Positions 41,801 through 53,699 of a DNA stretch of 64,000 bases are shown here, piece by piece (within the stretch, counting starts at the first letter, position 1; each line of letters begins with the position of its first letter). A program made the translations under genes and the position numbers. This DNA is from Selaginella moellendorffii. Its lineage: Eukaryota > Streptophyta > Lycopodiopsida > Selaginellales > Selaginellaceae. The DNA lies in the NCBI RefSeq assembly GCF_000143415.4, contig NW_003314295.1, positions 747,038 through 811,037 on the forward strand, written 5' to 3'. The notes under the pieces are model-generated. The model worked only from the letters and a program-made list of their open reading frames with translations, was not told where the DNA came from and made no database searches.

Positions 41801-44410
41801 TATCACTTCCGACGATTCCCTTGCACTCAACGGGTGCACACAACTTCACTTTTCCACCAGATCCATCCAGCACTTCGTGCTCTTTGATGTGCAGTAGCTT
41901 TCCAGCTTCAACAACCTGACAACTTAGTTTAGAGGGTGATAGGAAAGCAAAAGAGAAAAGAACCTTCGTATGAAACTTCTCGTTCCACGAAATCTTTTTG
42001 CCGTTATCCAGGGAGCCATACAACAACGATTCGGATTTATCCCCTTGAAGAATACCAGGAATTATACTCTGAAAGGGAGGGAAACGTGAAGCGATCATAA
42101 ATTCTACATAACTGGAACGTACCTGAGCAACTACCCGATGCCCTCTGTAATCGACTATAGCCATTGCAAGCGTATACAACCCCGCGACATCAGCATTGTT
42201 ATACGCTTTTGTGCCTTTCAAGTCATTGTTGGCAGACGAATATGTAGCCTGCTCTCCCTCCATAGCATTAGTTGGGTCATCCTTCACTTCTGTAGAGTTT
42301 TTCTTCTGGCCTATAGATTGATCACGTTCGGCGTTCAAAGACGGTTCTATTGACTCTGCAAGTTTCGGCTCCTTTTCTGGTTGTTTCTCTTCTGGTTGTT
42401 TGTCATCTGGCTGTTTCTCACAGTCCGTCGTGTTTTGAGCTTCTTGCTCTCTATTTTGCTGCATGAGGAGAAAATCTCCATCAAGAGCAAAACTAAAAAA
42501 AATATTGTTGTGCACGTACCTATGGTAACAAGAACAATTAGCAAATAAGACACAAAACTTATCTTACATTTGAAAGCGATCTGGATCCGTGGGGTTAATA
42601 GGAGGAATGCATCGACCTATGACCGCCTTCGCGCCCTTGATCGCAGCATCTACAAAATCACAATTGACTTTGTATAGTGCTCTATCTCGCATCAGCCTGT
42701 ATAAAAAAGCTTTTAACCAGTTAAGTAGAAAGAAGAGAAATAAAAACATCTATACCTGTCCTGAGGAGTTTCTCGAGGGAAGTCCCTGCATGACTGAAGC
42801 TCTTCGTTCCAGTCCCTTTGTAAGCCAAATACCTCGGATCCATAGGACGACATTAGAGCGTCCTCAGCCCGTGAAATGTCTCTTTTGTGTGCTAAGAACA
42901 CGAATTAAAAAATAAGGCTCAATTAGCAGGAGTAAAGTTCAGACTTACGCGAAGGGGGGTAACTCCCTAGCCAATGATTCGGCGGGTGTAACACCGGAAC
43001 GTTTTCAAAAGGGTGGCCTGCTCCCTTCCGCTTCAAAACCTCTGAAAAACCTGTAAAACCATTTCATTTAGATAAGAAAAATTGAAGGAATAAAATTAAA
43101 AAACTCAACCTTTTGTAAAAGCAGGACTCAGCTGGTGAAGAAGTCCCACAAGCGTGGTCCCGTCGTGCCCAGCTTTCAAGGGGTGTGGGTTCAGAACATC
43201 GCTCTTACTAGAGTTCACAAAAAACCCCTGGCAGTGAGCCGTCACGCAGTAATTCTTTCCTTCCAATGTCGAGATATCCAGATATAGTAGATCTCCAACA
43301 AGCCTTTAAGCAAATGTCCATCACTAAGACAACATTATAACCAGGCTTACCTCCGGTAACCAGGAACCGGGTTAAACGAGGAAAAAGAAATACTTTGGAT
43401 GCATTTGACATCGGGTACGTCGGGACTAGAAACCAAATCTTTCAGCATCTTGCTAGGCTCGTCCATGAGTCCCAGCGCTTCCAGCTCGGTAATCTCTTGT
43501 CTGACTGTGGTAAGAAACTATGAGATAAAATGGTACTTATGGAGAAATAAAATACCTTCTTTTTCTTTCTCGTTTTTCGTCTTCTCTGCGCAAGCTAAGA
43601 ACGATTAGTAAGAGTACTTAAAGGTTTGACACTTCACGAACCAGAAGCTTCCTGTTTCCTTTCGAACTCCATGGCCAATGCAGTTGACACAGAAAAGTAG
43701 ATGTTTGATGTCGAAATCAGATCGCGTGTACGACGTACATGGACTCTCACAGACCTATCATCGTACGCAGCTAGACAAAGGAAAGGTCGTCTTAGTCTTG
43801 GCTGAATAACAAAAAGAAAACGCACGTACCATTGACCATCTCCAGCGAGAAACCTCCAACGGTGATATCCGCTACTTCACCTATCTCTAGAAACTCGGCT
43901 AGCTGATACTTTGCCCCGTTGGGGCCATGTAGTATAAGATCGTAGCAGGTGTAGAAGCAGCTTTCAATCGAATCCAACAAAAACTGCCTCAAGTCCATTA
44001 CCGAATCATTGGGACTTATCTAGAAGAAAGAAAATGGAAAGAGTTTCGTTTCCAGTTCCACAGAATGTTTAATCAAACGAATACCTGGAGTTCAATCTGT
44101 TCCCCGGCCGGGCCTTTGACTTTCACCGGGTAGAGCTTCTGCTCATCTGTATCCATCGCAAAACAAAATAATCAGCTACCAAGATATCGCAAGCACATGT
44201 TTTTCTCTCTCTCTCACCTTCGCGTGCGGCCTTTTCACCCAGTTGCTTGTCAGCTGAAAACACCTCAGCCGATTCATCGCTGTTCTTCACACCGCCCTCG
44301 CCCTCCACAGCAACAGTTTGCGCCTCACTAGCTCTCGGAGAATGTGTCTCATTCTCCCGGGACGCTCCTTTCTTTCCTTTGTTCTTATTCGAATTTAACT
44401 TCCCAGCCAT
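38827..44410 (-). CDS. FMT: Clustered mitochondria protein (FRIENDLY/CLU)
   Basis: I can place 28 exons from 44218-44410 down to 38827-39321. Frames agree across every junction, giving about 1365 residues, close to Arabidopsis FRIENDLY. Blocks in order: [38 protein letters not shown], the CLU-N region ([20 protein letters not shown]), [40 protein letters not shown], the CLU domain ([58 protein letters not shown]), and the TPR region ([54 protein letters not shown]). It ends [17 protein letters not shown] plus poly-Gln. CLU proteins bind mRNAs for mitochondrial proteins and keep mitochondria dispersed in the cytosol. Three consecutive introns near the 3' end are stop-free and multiples of three. 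The gene is divergent from TIC21 with telo-box motifs between them. Confidence 0.95.
38831..38862. repeat. CTG/CAG repeat encoding C-terminal poly-Gln
   Basis: About eleven Gln codons with one interruption of the CTG pattern form the very end of the CLU reading frame, just before its stop. The tract follows the lysine-rich tail that is the usual C terminus of the family. Confidence 0.9.
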
Positions 44411-44854
44411 AAAAAAAAAATCTGCGCCGGAAGAGCAAACGAAAGAAACAATGAGAAACGAAAAGGCAAAAGGAGGAGGAGCAGTGAAGAGAGCCCTAAT
44501 CGCGAAGAAGAAAACAAATGCTTACCCCCGGAAGGCGCTGGAGCAGCGCCTTCGGCCTGGCTCGCCGCCGCTCCTTCGATTACAGCTTCGGAAAAGCGCT
44601 CCCAGAAAGAAATCGACGTCACAGAAGGCGCTGGCCGAGAAAATTTCCCCCTGGAAGCTCTCGGCTCGTAGCAGCGAGCACAATATCTGCTAAAACCCTA
44701 GAATGCCGGTAAATGCCCGGCCTTTACCCCGGATAAGGTTCCTCCCGGCAGGGATATTCCGTCCATGGCGGCTTAAACCCTAAACCCTAAACCACGGTCT
44801 AAACCAAGGTTATCAAAAAACCCATTTTAGGGCTCTTGGGATCACGATCACGAA
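44411..44854. promoter_or_regulatory. Divergent promoter region of CLU and TIC21 with telo-boxes
   Basis: The 444 bp between two divergent start codons holds several plant telo-box motifs (AAACCCTAA type): a tandem pair at about 44774-44793 and a related AAAACCCTAG at about 44690. Telo-boxes are common upstream of plant housekeeping genes for translation and organelle biogenesis. Function here is inferred from motif and position. Confidence 0.5.
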
Positions 44855-45774
44855 ATGCTGCTCCTCCATCCTTCGCATTGCGGATCCCTGCTACTGGTAA
44901 GCAATTCTTCTCTCAAATCCTTGCGGCAGCATCGATTCCTAGGCTCGCATCCGCGCGTGGTGTTTGCCACTGCCCGGGCATCGTATGCTGCAAATTCTCC
45001 CCCTCCAGCTGCGGAGGATCCCTCCAAAGCTGAAAAGCTTGCTCAGGTATCACAATCTCTCATCGCGCCTCACTCTTTCTCACTCTTTCTTCGCTTTGGA
45101 GCATAGGTCTCTAAACGCTTGGAAGTGACTGGAAGATACTTTAAGAGGCTGGGTAACCTGGGATTTTGGTCTCAGCTTGCCTGCATTGTAGTCTCGGCCG
45201 GGATTACTGCCTTCTCGGTTTTGATCACTGGCAACGCCACCTCTCCCACGACGTTCTACTTGACTGTTGCTGGGATTGCTGCTGGATTTGTCTCCGTGTT
45301 TTGGTCCTTTGGATTCATCCGGCTTGGCACCAAGCTGCAAAGTGTGGATCCCGAGCAGGTTAGCAGCTTTTTCCTTCATTGTGAACTTACAAGCTACAGC
45401 TCTGTCATTGTTTCAGGCACCTCCTCGCATCGAAGTAGTCGAGAACATCAAGAACGGTGTTGGCATCAACCTGCTTGGAATGGGAGCGACAATTCTGGGA
45501 ATGCAGGCCACCGTCGGTGTTCTTGTCGCAAAAGCTCTAACGAGCTCGGCAGCACCGGTGCTTCAAAGACCATCTCCGAGCTACAGTCCAGTGCTAGCGC
45601 TCGATGTCTTTCTCGTGCAGGTAAGCTAGAAGTATTTGGTAATCACTAACTGGCTTTCGGTCGCAGGCTTCAGCAAATGCGTTACTGTCGCACTTCTTGG
45701 GTTTGCTTTTCTCTCTAGAGCTTCTCCGATCGGTCACTTTGTCGCAGAATGCTCCTCCGCCAAAGCCTGCGTAA
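44855..45774 (+). CDS. TIC21: Chloroplast inner-envelope protein TIC21 / PIC1
   Basis: Four exons, 44855-45046, 45107-45358, 45417-45620 and 45667-45774, all in phase 0, give 251 residues. The N-terminal 45 residues are Ser/Arg-rich with few acids, typical of a chloroplast transit peptide. The mature part matches TIC21 throughout: VSKRLEVTGRYFKRLGNLGF, WSQLACIVVSAGITAFSVLI, AGIAAGFVSVFWSFGFIRL, GVGINLLGMGATILGMQATV, YSPVLALDVFLVQASANALL and SHFLGLLFSLELLRSVTLSQ. This gives four membrane spans. The family has been described both as an import-translocon component and as an iron permease of the chloroplast inner envelope. Nothing looks broken. Confidence 0.95.
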
Positions 45775-45882
45775 TATGATGGTGGTAGAAAAGTTGATAG
45801 CCAGATCTGGACTGGTTAATGGTATTTGCATGTTTTTTCTTTCGTCGAAGACTAAGTGGTGAACCTTACAGATAAAGAATAA

Positions 45883-48056
45883 CTAGTTGCTAGAAGTGCT
45901 GGTGCGAGAAGAGTTGACATGCCCCGACTCGGAGCTGGAGTCCGAAACTTTGGCGGTGGCCATCCTCGAGGCAATGCTTCTGACCGAGTTCACTCGTGAC
46001 GGACCGACCGTGCTGACGCTCAATCGCGACGGAACGCTCCTCACCGAGTTGGCTCTGGAGTTGGCCATGGTCCTTCCGCCGTAGTTCCACTTGGAGGAGA
46101 AATCGCTCCTGGTTGACGCCATCTCACCGGAGGAGTCACTGTTGTTGTCAGCTACATGGCTTCTATTGCCGTCTTCACTGTCGCATGCTTTCAGCGTTGA
46201 TTCGTCGAGCCAGTTGCTACCATCCAAGGTTCGTTGTCTCGACAGTGGCACTAACTTATGGTTCTTGTCCCTTCCATTCGCTGCTCGACAGGATTGGCTG
46301 CTGTGATCGTCCCTTGCAAAGAGTGGCTGAGTGAAGACCCATGCAGCACTCCTTTCCATCGAGAGTGGCTGATTATTGTTTGCAAACCATGCAGCAGGAT
46401 CGTGCTCCTCCTCGTCGTCGTCCGCGTTGTCCACTTGCTGCTCGATTGATAACGGACCCCCGAAGACTGATCTGGTTGCCGATGATGCAACCGTGATTTC
46501 AGTTGTCATGCCGACGGAGAAGTTGCTCGGCCGTGGAGCAAAGTTTGCCATGCCGTGGAAGTCTTGGACAACACACAGTGCATCGAATCTCTGCTCGCGT
46601 TCTTTCCCCCAGACGACGAGGTAGAGTCCCAGTAAGATTATGCTACCACCGACCAGGCTGCGCAAAAACTAGTTGTTTTTCTTCAGGTAGCAATGGAAGA
46701 GATTGTACCTTCCCAGGTTTAAGCTCTCCCTAAGCAAGAAGAACGCCAGGATTATGGTTATAATCGTTTCAAGAGGCTGGTAAGCTGCAACCAGCATCGG
46801 TCCTCCTTGCTTTACTCCCCAGGATTGAATTCCGAATACCATTGATCCAATAATTCCCTGTTACAAACTAATGTTTTGTAGGTAATGAAAGAAAATTTTA
46901 CTTACTCCATAGGCTATGTTGATGCCATCAGCAATGCTAAACTTTAACCACTGAGATTTATGATGTACATAAATCGCAGCAATTACAGCAACTTGTATAG
47001 TGCTGAAAAAGAATGCAAATGAAGCAAATGATATAGGTGCTGCGTATTTTTCCATAAGGAATCCCTGAAATAAATAAATTTACGAGCTCATTGCTATAAA
47101 ATTATGATAACTTACCTGTAATGTTAGGAAGATTGAAAACGATACACAAGAAATGACAAGAAATAAAATTCCATATTGTTCGTTATTTAGCTCCAAGTGT
47201 ATAACACCCAACCTTATTGAATGGTGGGCAATAGATAGAGTTGGTATATCTCCATACGAGAAGTGACTCATCAAAAGCTCTTGACCTTTGTAAACTAAAA
47301 GTGTCATCCATCCGCATATAAGTAAGATAGTCCCTACTAACTTGACAATACCATGACTTTTCTCAATATCAACCTTCTCCATCCTGACAGAAGTAAGAAT
47401 CAACATAAGACGAATCAAGAAACATTGCAATTCATTACCTGAAGATCAAAGCAAAAATGAAAGTGAAGGCCGGAATCACATTCCGCATGGCTGAGGCAAA
47501 TATTGGTGTTGTATACTTAAGCCCTTGTAGGTAGCATAGCTCACTTACACAAACTCTGTAAGATTGGATACAGATTTTCCTCTCTAAATTGTTTTAAATG
47601 CTAAAACGTTTACAAAACTTACCCGAAGACACCAAGGAAGAACGTTGCAAATAATGCAGGAAAATTGAGAACCGGTTTCCTCTTCCTGGAAAAAAAAATT
47701 AAAAAATCCACTAGTGAGTAATTATGAACTTAGCAATGCAGAAAGAATCTCACAAACTTTTCCACAAAGGAGGAGAGAAATCTCAGCACCATGAAGCCAA
47801 GACAATTTTTGTACACAGAGTAGACAATCATAGAACTGCCCTTGCCAAATCTCCGCCTGACCAAGACTTCGTAGCCTGCAAAACCTGCTTGGGCAACAAT
47901 GAGAACGACATGAAATCGAAGCCGGGAAGAAGGTAATGAGATTGGTTGCTCATTATCAAATAATCTAATGCTATTAGCAGTAACTGCAGGTGGAAGAGGT
48001 AATGGAACATGTATCTCTTCTGAATCGATAGCAAAATCAGCCTTCTTCTCCTCCAT
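45883..48056 (-). CDS. WAT1-related (EamA / MtN21) transporter with a long C-terminal tail
   Basis: About seven exons: 47754-48056, about 47623-47688, 47439-47555, 47116-47383, 46906-47064, 46709-46857 and 45883-46657. Membrane blocks fit the drug/metabolite transporter fold of plant WAT1/UMAMIT proteins: VLIVAQAGFAGYEVLVRRRF, YLQGLKYTTPIFASAMRNVI, AFTFIFALIFRMEKVDI, GIIGSMVFGIQSWGVKQGGP and PLETIITIILAFFLL, then SLVGGSIILLGLYLVVWGK. Relatives export amino acids or auxin from the cytosol or vacuole. The second exon start is ambiguous (AG or GAAG acceptor). The tail after the last span is about 235 residues, far longer than the usual 40-60. It is acidic in its first third and ends in Ser/Arg repeats (SRANSVRSVPSRL, SRVNSVRSIASRM). 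Fragments of its first exons recur at 52.9 and 61.6 kb. Confidence 0.85.
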
Positions 48057-48059
48057 AAT

Positions 48060-48790
48060 CAAAACTTAAGCTTTTCTTGAGAATCAAAATGAGAAAAAAA
48101 TGCATTAATTTAGTAGTGACTTATTATAACCATTAGTTTATTTGGAGTTCCAAGTTTTCATTCCTCAGTTTTAAGCATATGAATATTCTGAGCCTTCAAA
48201 TGAAAAGGATAGAAGGAACGCTGAAGAGCCACATTCGATCACCCAAAAGAGATCTCCTGTCATATATCATAGTGCCTCTGGTCAGGAACAAGCTCGATGG
48301 TGCTTGGCCAAACACTGTCACCTTCTCTCGGCAGCTCATATAGCATATAACCATTTGGAAAGGTGACAGCTCTCGTGGTGTATAGCCATTTAGGCATTGT
48401 GGAATCCTCTAATGTGGGCTTTCAAAAGATTTCCTCATCACAAATACTAATAGATTCTATGAATCGATATGTTGGTCCAATAGCTTTTGCATGTTAGATA
48501 TCAGAGTTTGTTCTTTTGTTTCTCTAAAGGAAGTGGATTCCAATAAGGTGATTAATCCCTTCTACAAATGAGGCACTAGATTAATGGGTAACCTCTTATT
48601 CTATATGTGTTGAGAATGGTGTTCTATGTATGTAAAAAACAAATGTAAATTTCTAATACAAAGTTTAACAGCCCTTGATATTAAAGCTTAACAGCAACAT
48701 TAAATTAGCTAAAGAAGAACGCATTTAAAATAAATTCTTACTTAAATTTTGTTCTTATAATAAAATACTAAGAAAAATCCACAGAAGAAA
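48060..48790. other. AT-rich intergenic stretch
   Basis: No gene or motif supported. It may contain the WAT1 promoter and the left edge of the large duplication. Confidence 0.4.
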
Positions 48791-48990
48791 ACCTCTTTCA
48801 ATATTAAACTACATTATTAGTATCAAAAATGTTACATTATCCTTCATCCTAGTTTCAAAAAGGTGAGGAACTTCTGCTGCTATCCAAGGCCTAATACCCA
48901 AGCAAAGAACATACGCAACACCAAATCTAGGACTGGCAAAGAGATACAAATTAAAATAAATCAAACAATGAAAAATCAACTTGATGCACT
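48790..48990 (-). pseudogene. UFC1 last-exon fragment
   Basis: The stretch matches the last exon and preceding intron of UFC1 at 56370-56575 (for example GTGAGGAACTTCTGCTGCTA at 48863). It carries substitutions such as GAAGTTCCTCACC kept but CTAATACCC for CAAGACCC. It joins almost directly to the reductase relic at 49012. About 1.15 kb that contains the rest of UFC1, the shared promoter and the first reductase exons in the complete copy is therefore missing. Confidence 0.8.
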
Positions 48991-49011
48991 AATGTTCTTT
49001 ATATGAATTCG

Positions 49012-50249
49012 TCATCCAGGTTTGCCTTGGATGACAGATGTGCAACTGGGTTTTAACATTGCTTTGTGCTTCTTGAAAAAGTAACAGAGCTTCTAAACTT
49101 CATGATGAAGATACATGAACTTTTCTTTGCTTTGTAGGGCTGCTATGGGTACGAAAAAGGATGGGAAGCCAAATGTGATCATCAGACTGTATGTAAAATT
49201 GTCTTACACTTGGAATCACTATAACTCATGCTTTGTGCTAACAGATATACGCCCATAAGTGATCCATACATTCATGGTCACTTTGATTTACTTCTGAAGG
49301 TATTGTGTTCCTTGTTTTCAGCATTTGTGTGCTTTTCAGCTGTTAAGGGAAAAAATATTTCTTTTGTAGACTTACCCACAAGGAAAAATGAGCAAATATT
49401 CTGTTGCTCTTCGGCCCAGAGACACTTTGGAAATGAAAGCGTACATGTAGTTTACTACATTTCTTTCCATCTGTAGTTTTACAAGGAAGATCCACAGTCC
49501 TATTCCCAAGCTCCTATATAGCACCAACATGAAAGAACATATTGGGATGGTATATTTTTGAGTTCTCTGCGCCACTTTACTGTCGCTTAGATTGCAGGAG
49601 GTACCGGGATCACACCGATGTTTCAAGTGCTTAACGAGATCTCAAAAAATCCAGAAGATAAAACACAGGTTTGTCTCGAGGAAAATCGTGTCCTCGTAAT
49701 GTTTCTCCGCCGTTTCCTCCGATCAGGTCTCGTTGATCTATGCCAACTTGACACCGGACGACATTCTACTAAAGAACGAGCTCGACAAACTAGCTGAAAA
49801 GCATCCAGACTTCAAGGTCCTGTTTGAGACTATCAGACTTCCACTCTCGTGTTTCCAAGGAAAACTGACGCATGTTTACAGGTTTTCTATGTTGTCGATA
49901 AGCCAACGCGTTACTGGGGAGGAGGATCCGGCTTCATCACGAAGGACATCCTGGTGAAGGGACTACCACCTCCTTCGGACGGCAATCTCATCATGGTTTG
50001 AAGCTTATTCGCTGCTCGTTGTTACTTAATTCCCATTGACACAATTTCCAACAGGTGTGCGGGCCTCCAGGCCTCATGAACCACATCTCCGGCGATAAAG
50101 CACCAGACAAATCACAAGGACAAGTAAGCATTTTACGGAGATATCTATTCCAACACGCGAGCTTCCCTGATTCCACTCTTCCTTCTCAACAGTTGACAGG
50201 TCTCTTGAAGAGCATGGGTTACACCGAAGACCAAGTGTACAAGTTCTAG
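49012..50249 (+). pseudogene. NADH-cytochrome b5 reductase copy 1, 5' part deleted
   Basis: Exons equivalent to exon 4 onward of the complete gene at 57.3 kb are present with intact splice sites: the FALDD block, the AAMGTKKDGKPNVIIR block, YTPISDP, IAGGTGITPMFQVL, VSLIYANLTPDDILL, CGPPGLMNHISGDKAPD and the C-terminal YTEDQVYKF. The transit peptide, membrane anchor and first two core exons are absent, there is no start codon, and several residues of the FAD site have changed (Pro to Leu before YTPISDP). The last two exons are very well conserved. Confidence 0.8.
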
Positions 50250-50451
50250 GCATTCTTTTATTCTCAGGACAAGAACAACACAATACAATACAAAGCTCTT
50301 TAAAGTCATGAGAGCCGTAGATTAAGGTCCCCTGAGACGCACTGGCTTATTCCGTGGAGTCATGCCGTGTGCTTATGGAGTCGCAGAGTGATGATCTTTC
50401 CCTCCTGAACGAATGAAAAGAAGAGCGTTTGCACAGAAAAGAGTGGAAAGT

Positions 50452-51178
50452 CTATACTGTAGCACCTGATGCCTTGGGACTGGCCTTTGGAGTTGGATTT
50501 GGAGCGGGGCTGGTCTTTGGAGGTGATGGGCTTGGAGCGGGGCTGGTCTCTGGAGATAAGCTTGGTGTTGGGCTCGTCTTTGGAGATGGGCTTGGTGTTG
50601 GGCTGGTCTTTGGAGTTGGACTCGCCTTTGGGCTTGAACTGGGACTTTCCGTGCATCCTGTTAACAGCAAAACTCTATCAGGTTCATGGTACGAAACGTG
50701 GAAGCATGAAAAGTTGGCCAGACAAACCTGGTGGGGGCGGTCCTGACAGAAACATGAAAGAAAAATAAAACAGTTAAGCCTGAAAAACCATAGAAAAGAA
50801 AGCAGAAGTTGGTATGTATATGGCACCTGCTTCAAATTTACGTAAAAAGTTTCAGTACGTGATATTAATCTTGCTGTTAAATTCAAGAGTTTCACCTGGG
50901 CATGGCGTCGTACCACGGAGCCAGCACCTGGAGCAACAAAACCAAATCAAAGGCTATAGTAGCACAAACTTGAATTCGAACTTTCACCTGCATCGATCTT
51001 GTGCTGCAGCAACAACAAGCAAAGAAAAGATGTTGGCAAGAGTCCCATAGAACACCATGTCAAATGCATCAAAAGAACCTTGGTTTGCTTGACGGACAAC
51101 AAACTCAGCAGCTCCATCATCCCCGAGACTGCAAACCGCAAGACATGAAATCACCAATGCCACAAAGACGGCCTTCAT
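50452..51178 (-). CDS. Small secreted proline-rich (arabinogalactan-like) protein, copy 1
   Basis: Four exons, 50988-51178, 50896-50927, 50728-50742 and 50452-50657, give 147 residues. The signal peptide is MKAVFVALVISCLAVCSLG. A short conserved region (DGAAEFVVRQANQGSFDAFD, then YGTLANIFSLLVVAAAQDRC) carries cysteines. A 15-nt micro-exon codes for Pro-Pro-Pro-Pro, and the last exon encodes a Ser/Thr/Pro/Lys run (SPTPKTSPTPSPSPKTSP style). Alternating SP, TP and AP dipeptides are the signal for hydroxyproline O-arabinogalactan addition, so a cell-wall or extracellular role is likely. There is no GPI-type hydrophobic tail; it ends KASGATV. Copy 1 differs from copy 3 mainly by Leu and Glu for Pro and Lys in one repeat. 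Confidence 0.7.
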
Positions 51179-51648
51179 CTTGTAGAGACACTGGCTGGCT
51201 GGCTGAGAGGCAATGCAGGAGGTAAAATGCGAATGCATATGCAGGGCCCCGAAGGGGGAATTTATTTCGAACCAAGGCTAGCAAACAAAGCCACTGGAAT
51301 CACAATGTACCGGGCAGAATCTCAGTTTTTGTTATTTTCCGAAAGAATTGACAAGGGAGCCCTTCCAAATCTTAGCTGGGTGGTAACAATAGACACAAGT
51401 TCTGCCAGGTTTACGAACAAGGTGATATGACCCAAAGCGCATATGATAGTTGTCTTTTTTCCCAAAGAATTGACGAGGGAGAACGTGAAAGAGAATTGTC
51501 TGAGATGATTCCAAATCTTAGCTGGGTGGCAACAATAGACACAAGTTCTGCCAGGTTTACGAACAAGGTGAACAGCAAAGGGACGTGATAGTTGTCTTGC
51601 CTATTTTATAGACAATGATTTTGATGTGCAAAGAAACCGATCCAGAGA

Positions 51649-52800
51649 CTAAATTGCAAGAAATTTTAAGCGAAGTGCAGCTCGTTTGCCACGAGTCACA
51701 TCTCCATGGAGCCTGCAAGCGCTCAACAGATTTGTCCATGCCACCGCATCTGGAAGAAATGGAATGGACTGGATGAGATTCTCGGCCTCCTCCAGCCGCT
51801 TAGCCCGCCCAAGCAGATCAACCATGCACCTGTAGTGATGGGTCGATCCCAAAGTTTGATTGGATCGACAGGAAGTGTTCTCGAGCATCAGTGATCTTCC
51901 CCGCGTGGCTGCAACCGCTCAGGATTGCGATAAAAGTGATCTCGTCCGGTGAAATCCCTTCGAGATTCATGGCCTGAAACGCATTAATCGCATCTTGCAT
52001 ATGGCCGTTTCTGGCAAGTACTGCGATCAAGGCCGTCCACGACCGCAGGTCTTTCCATGGCATATTTTCGAACACTTCAACGGGCGCAGTTTACATTACC
52101 ATTTACGGAAAATGCAACCATCATTGTAGTATTGTGCACCAGAATTCTGTCAAATATACTCTTCTCTTGCGCAAGACACCCGTTAAGGGCATAGACTGAG
52201 ATCATAGCTTTCCAGGACACTACGTCGTGCAAGGGCATTCGATCGAAGGCTTGAATTGATTCGTCAAATTCACCACAATCGCCATAGCCAGTCAGAAGAA
52301 CACACCATGCAAGGTGATCGCGGAAAGGCATCGAGAGGAACATTCTCTTCGCGTCTGTTTGATACCCATCCTATGCACAGGCTGACATTATGGTGTTCCA
52401 TGCCACGACATTCCAACTCGGCATTCTATCCAGGCCTCTTTTTCTTTGAAGGTTTGCATTGCAGTAAGAAGTCCACAGCTAGAGCATTCTAGGATTTCTG
52501 TTCCACAAGAGAAAACAATCTCCACATCTCCTCGAGATTCCCAACTCCGGCATTTGCAGAAATCATGCAAGTCCAAGTTGCAACATTGGTCTCGGGCGTC
52601 GACTCAAAGATTATCTTTGACTCAGTTACCTGATCCACATGCGCCAAGACCTGTATCATTGCGTTACTAGACAGAATATCCCACTGTGGCATCCGATCAA
52701 AGAGTATCATTTCTTCCTGAGTATCCCCTGTTTGGGCATATACTGTAATCATAGTATTCCAAGTAATGACATGCTTTTGAGGCATGTTAAGAAACACAGA
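51649..52800 (-). pseudogene. Pentatricopeptide-repeat gene, broken copy 1
   Basis: Consecutive 31-35-residue PPR units can be read in several frames: KHVITWNTMITVYAQTGDTQ, NVATWTCMISANAGVGNLEE, HDVVSWKAMISVYALNGCLA, RSWTALIAVLARNGHMQDAI, GISPDEITFIAILSGCSHAG and YRCMVDLLGRAKRLEEAENL. It ends LLSACRLHGDVTRGKRAA, typical of the E region of PLS-class plant PPR proteins that edit organelle RNA. Frame changes near 52500, 52080 and 51840 break the chain; the last is a 10-bp deletion shared with the copy at 60.5 kb. The N terminus and targeting peptide are missing. Confidence 0.75.
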
Positions 52801-52859
52801 AGTAGATTCATTTAAGCAACAATTAGATGCTCAAGATGACTAGGGCCTTTGACCTTTGC

Positions 52860-53490
52860 AATTCAATACCTGAAGATGAAAGCAAGAATGAAAGTGAAGG
52901 CTGAAATCCCATTCCACATGGTTGAGGTAAATATTGGTGTTGTATACTTAAGCTCTTGTAAGTAGCATAGCTTACTTACATAAACTCTGTAAGATTGAAT
53001 ATAGATCTTCCTCTCTAAATTGTTTCAAATGTTAAAACATTGACAAAACTTACCTGAAGACAGCGAGGAAGAATGTTGCAAATAACATAGGAAAAATAAG
53101 ATTTTGTTTTCTCTTCTTGGAAGAAAACAAAAGAAATCCACTAGTGAGTAATATGAACTTAGCAATGCACAAAGAATGTCACGAACTTTGAGTAATATGA
53201 ACTTAGCAATGCAGAAAGAATGTCACAAACTTTTCCACAAAGGAAGAGAGAAATCTCAAAACCAGGAAGCCAAGGCAATTTTTATACATAAATCATAGAA
53301 CTACCCTTGCCAAAGCAAGACTTTGTAGCTTGCAAAACCTACAAAACAATGAGAACCACATGAAATCTAAGCTGGGAAGAAGATAATGAGATTGGTTGCT
53401 CATCATCAAATAATCTAATATTATTAGCAGTAGCTGTAGGTGGAAGAGGTAATGGAACATATATCTCTTCTAAATCAATAGCAACATTGG
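52860..53490 (-). pseudogene. WAT1 transporter fragment 1
   Basis: The minus strand matches exons 1-3 of the WAT1 gene at 47.4-48.0 kb. 52868-52990 matches 47436-47555, 53050-53110 matches the second exon, and 53220-53485 matches the first exon. There are internal duplications (AGTAATATGAACTTAGCAAT occurs twice at 53147 and 53191) and deletions. It is joined on the left to the PPR relic by DNA identical to that at 61.5 kb. Confidence 0.8.
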
Positions 53491-53699
53491 AACAAGTACA
53501 ACTCAAATCACTATATATAACCTCAGAGATTTATAAAGGTCAAGTGAGGCAAGTTCAAAATAAAGACAAAAAATTAGCTAATGAACATTATCATCATCAA
53601 GGGTGACAAAGTTTTCCTTAAGCTATTGGATGCACAATGTTCTTTAAAAGGAGGTGGTAGTGATCGATCAGACATTGAAGAAGGTATAGATATTGTTCA

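Noticed and set aside
50429-50768. Plus-strand Gly/Leu/Val-rich frames over the proline-rich exons (also 54511, 59150 and 63047)
   Set aside because: Antisense of a 30-base repeat in the last exon of the secreted protein gene. Signal peptide, splice sites and residue bias all support the minus strand.
50452-50916. Single minus-strand frame of about 154 codons as the whole proline-rich protein
   Set aside because: It reads through two introns that by chance lack stops. The spliced model with signal peptide and micro-exon is repeated consistently in all four copies.
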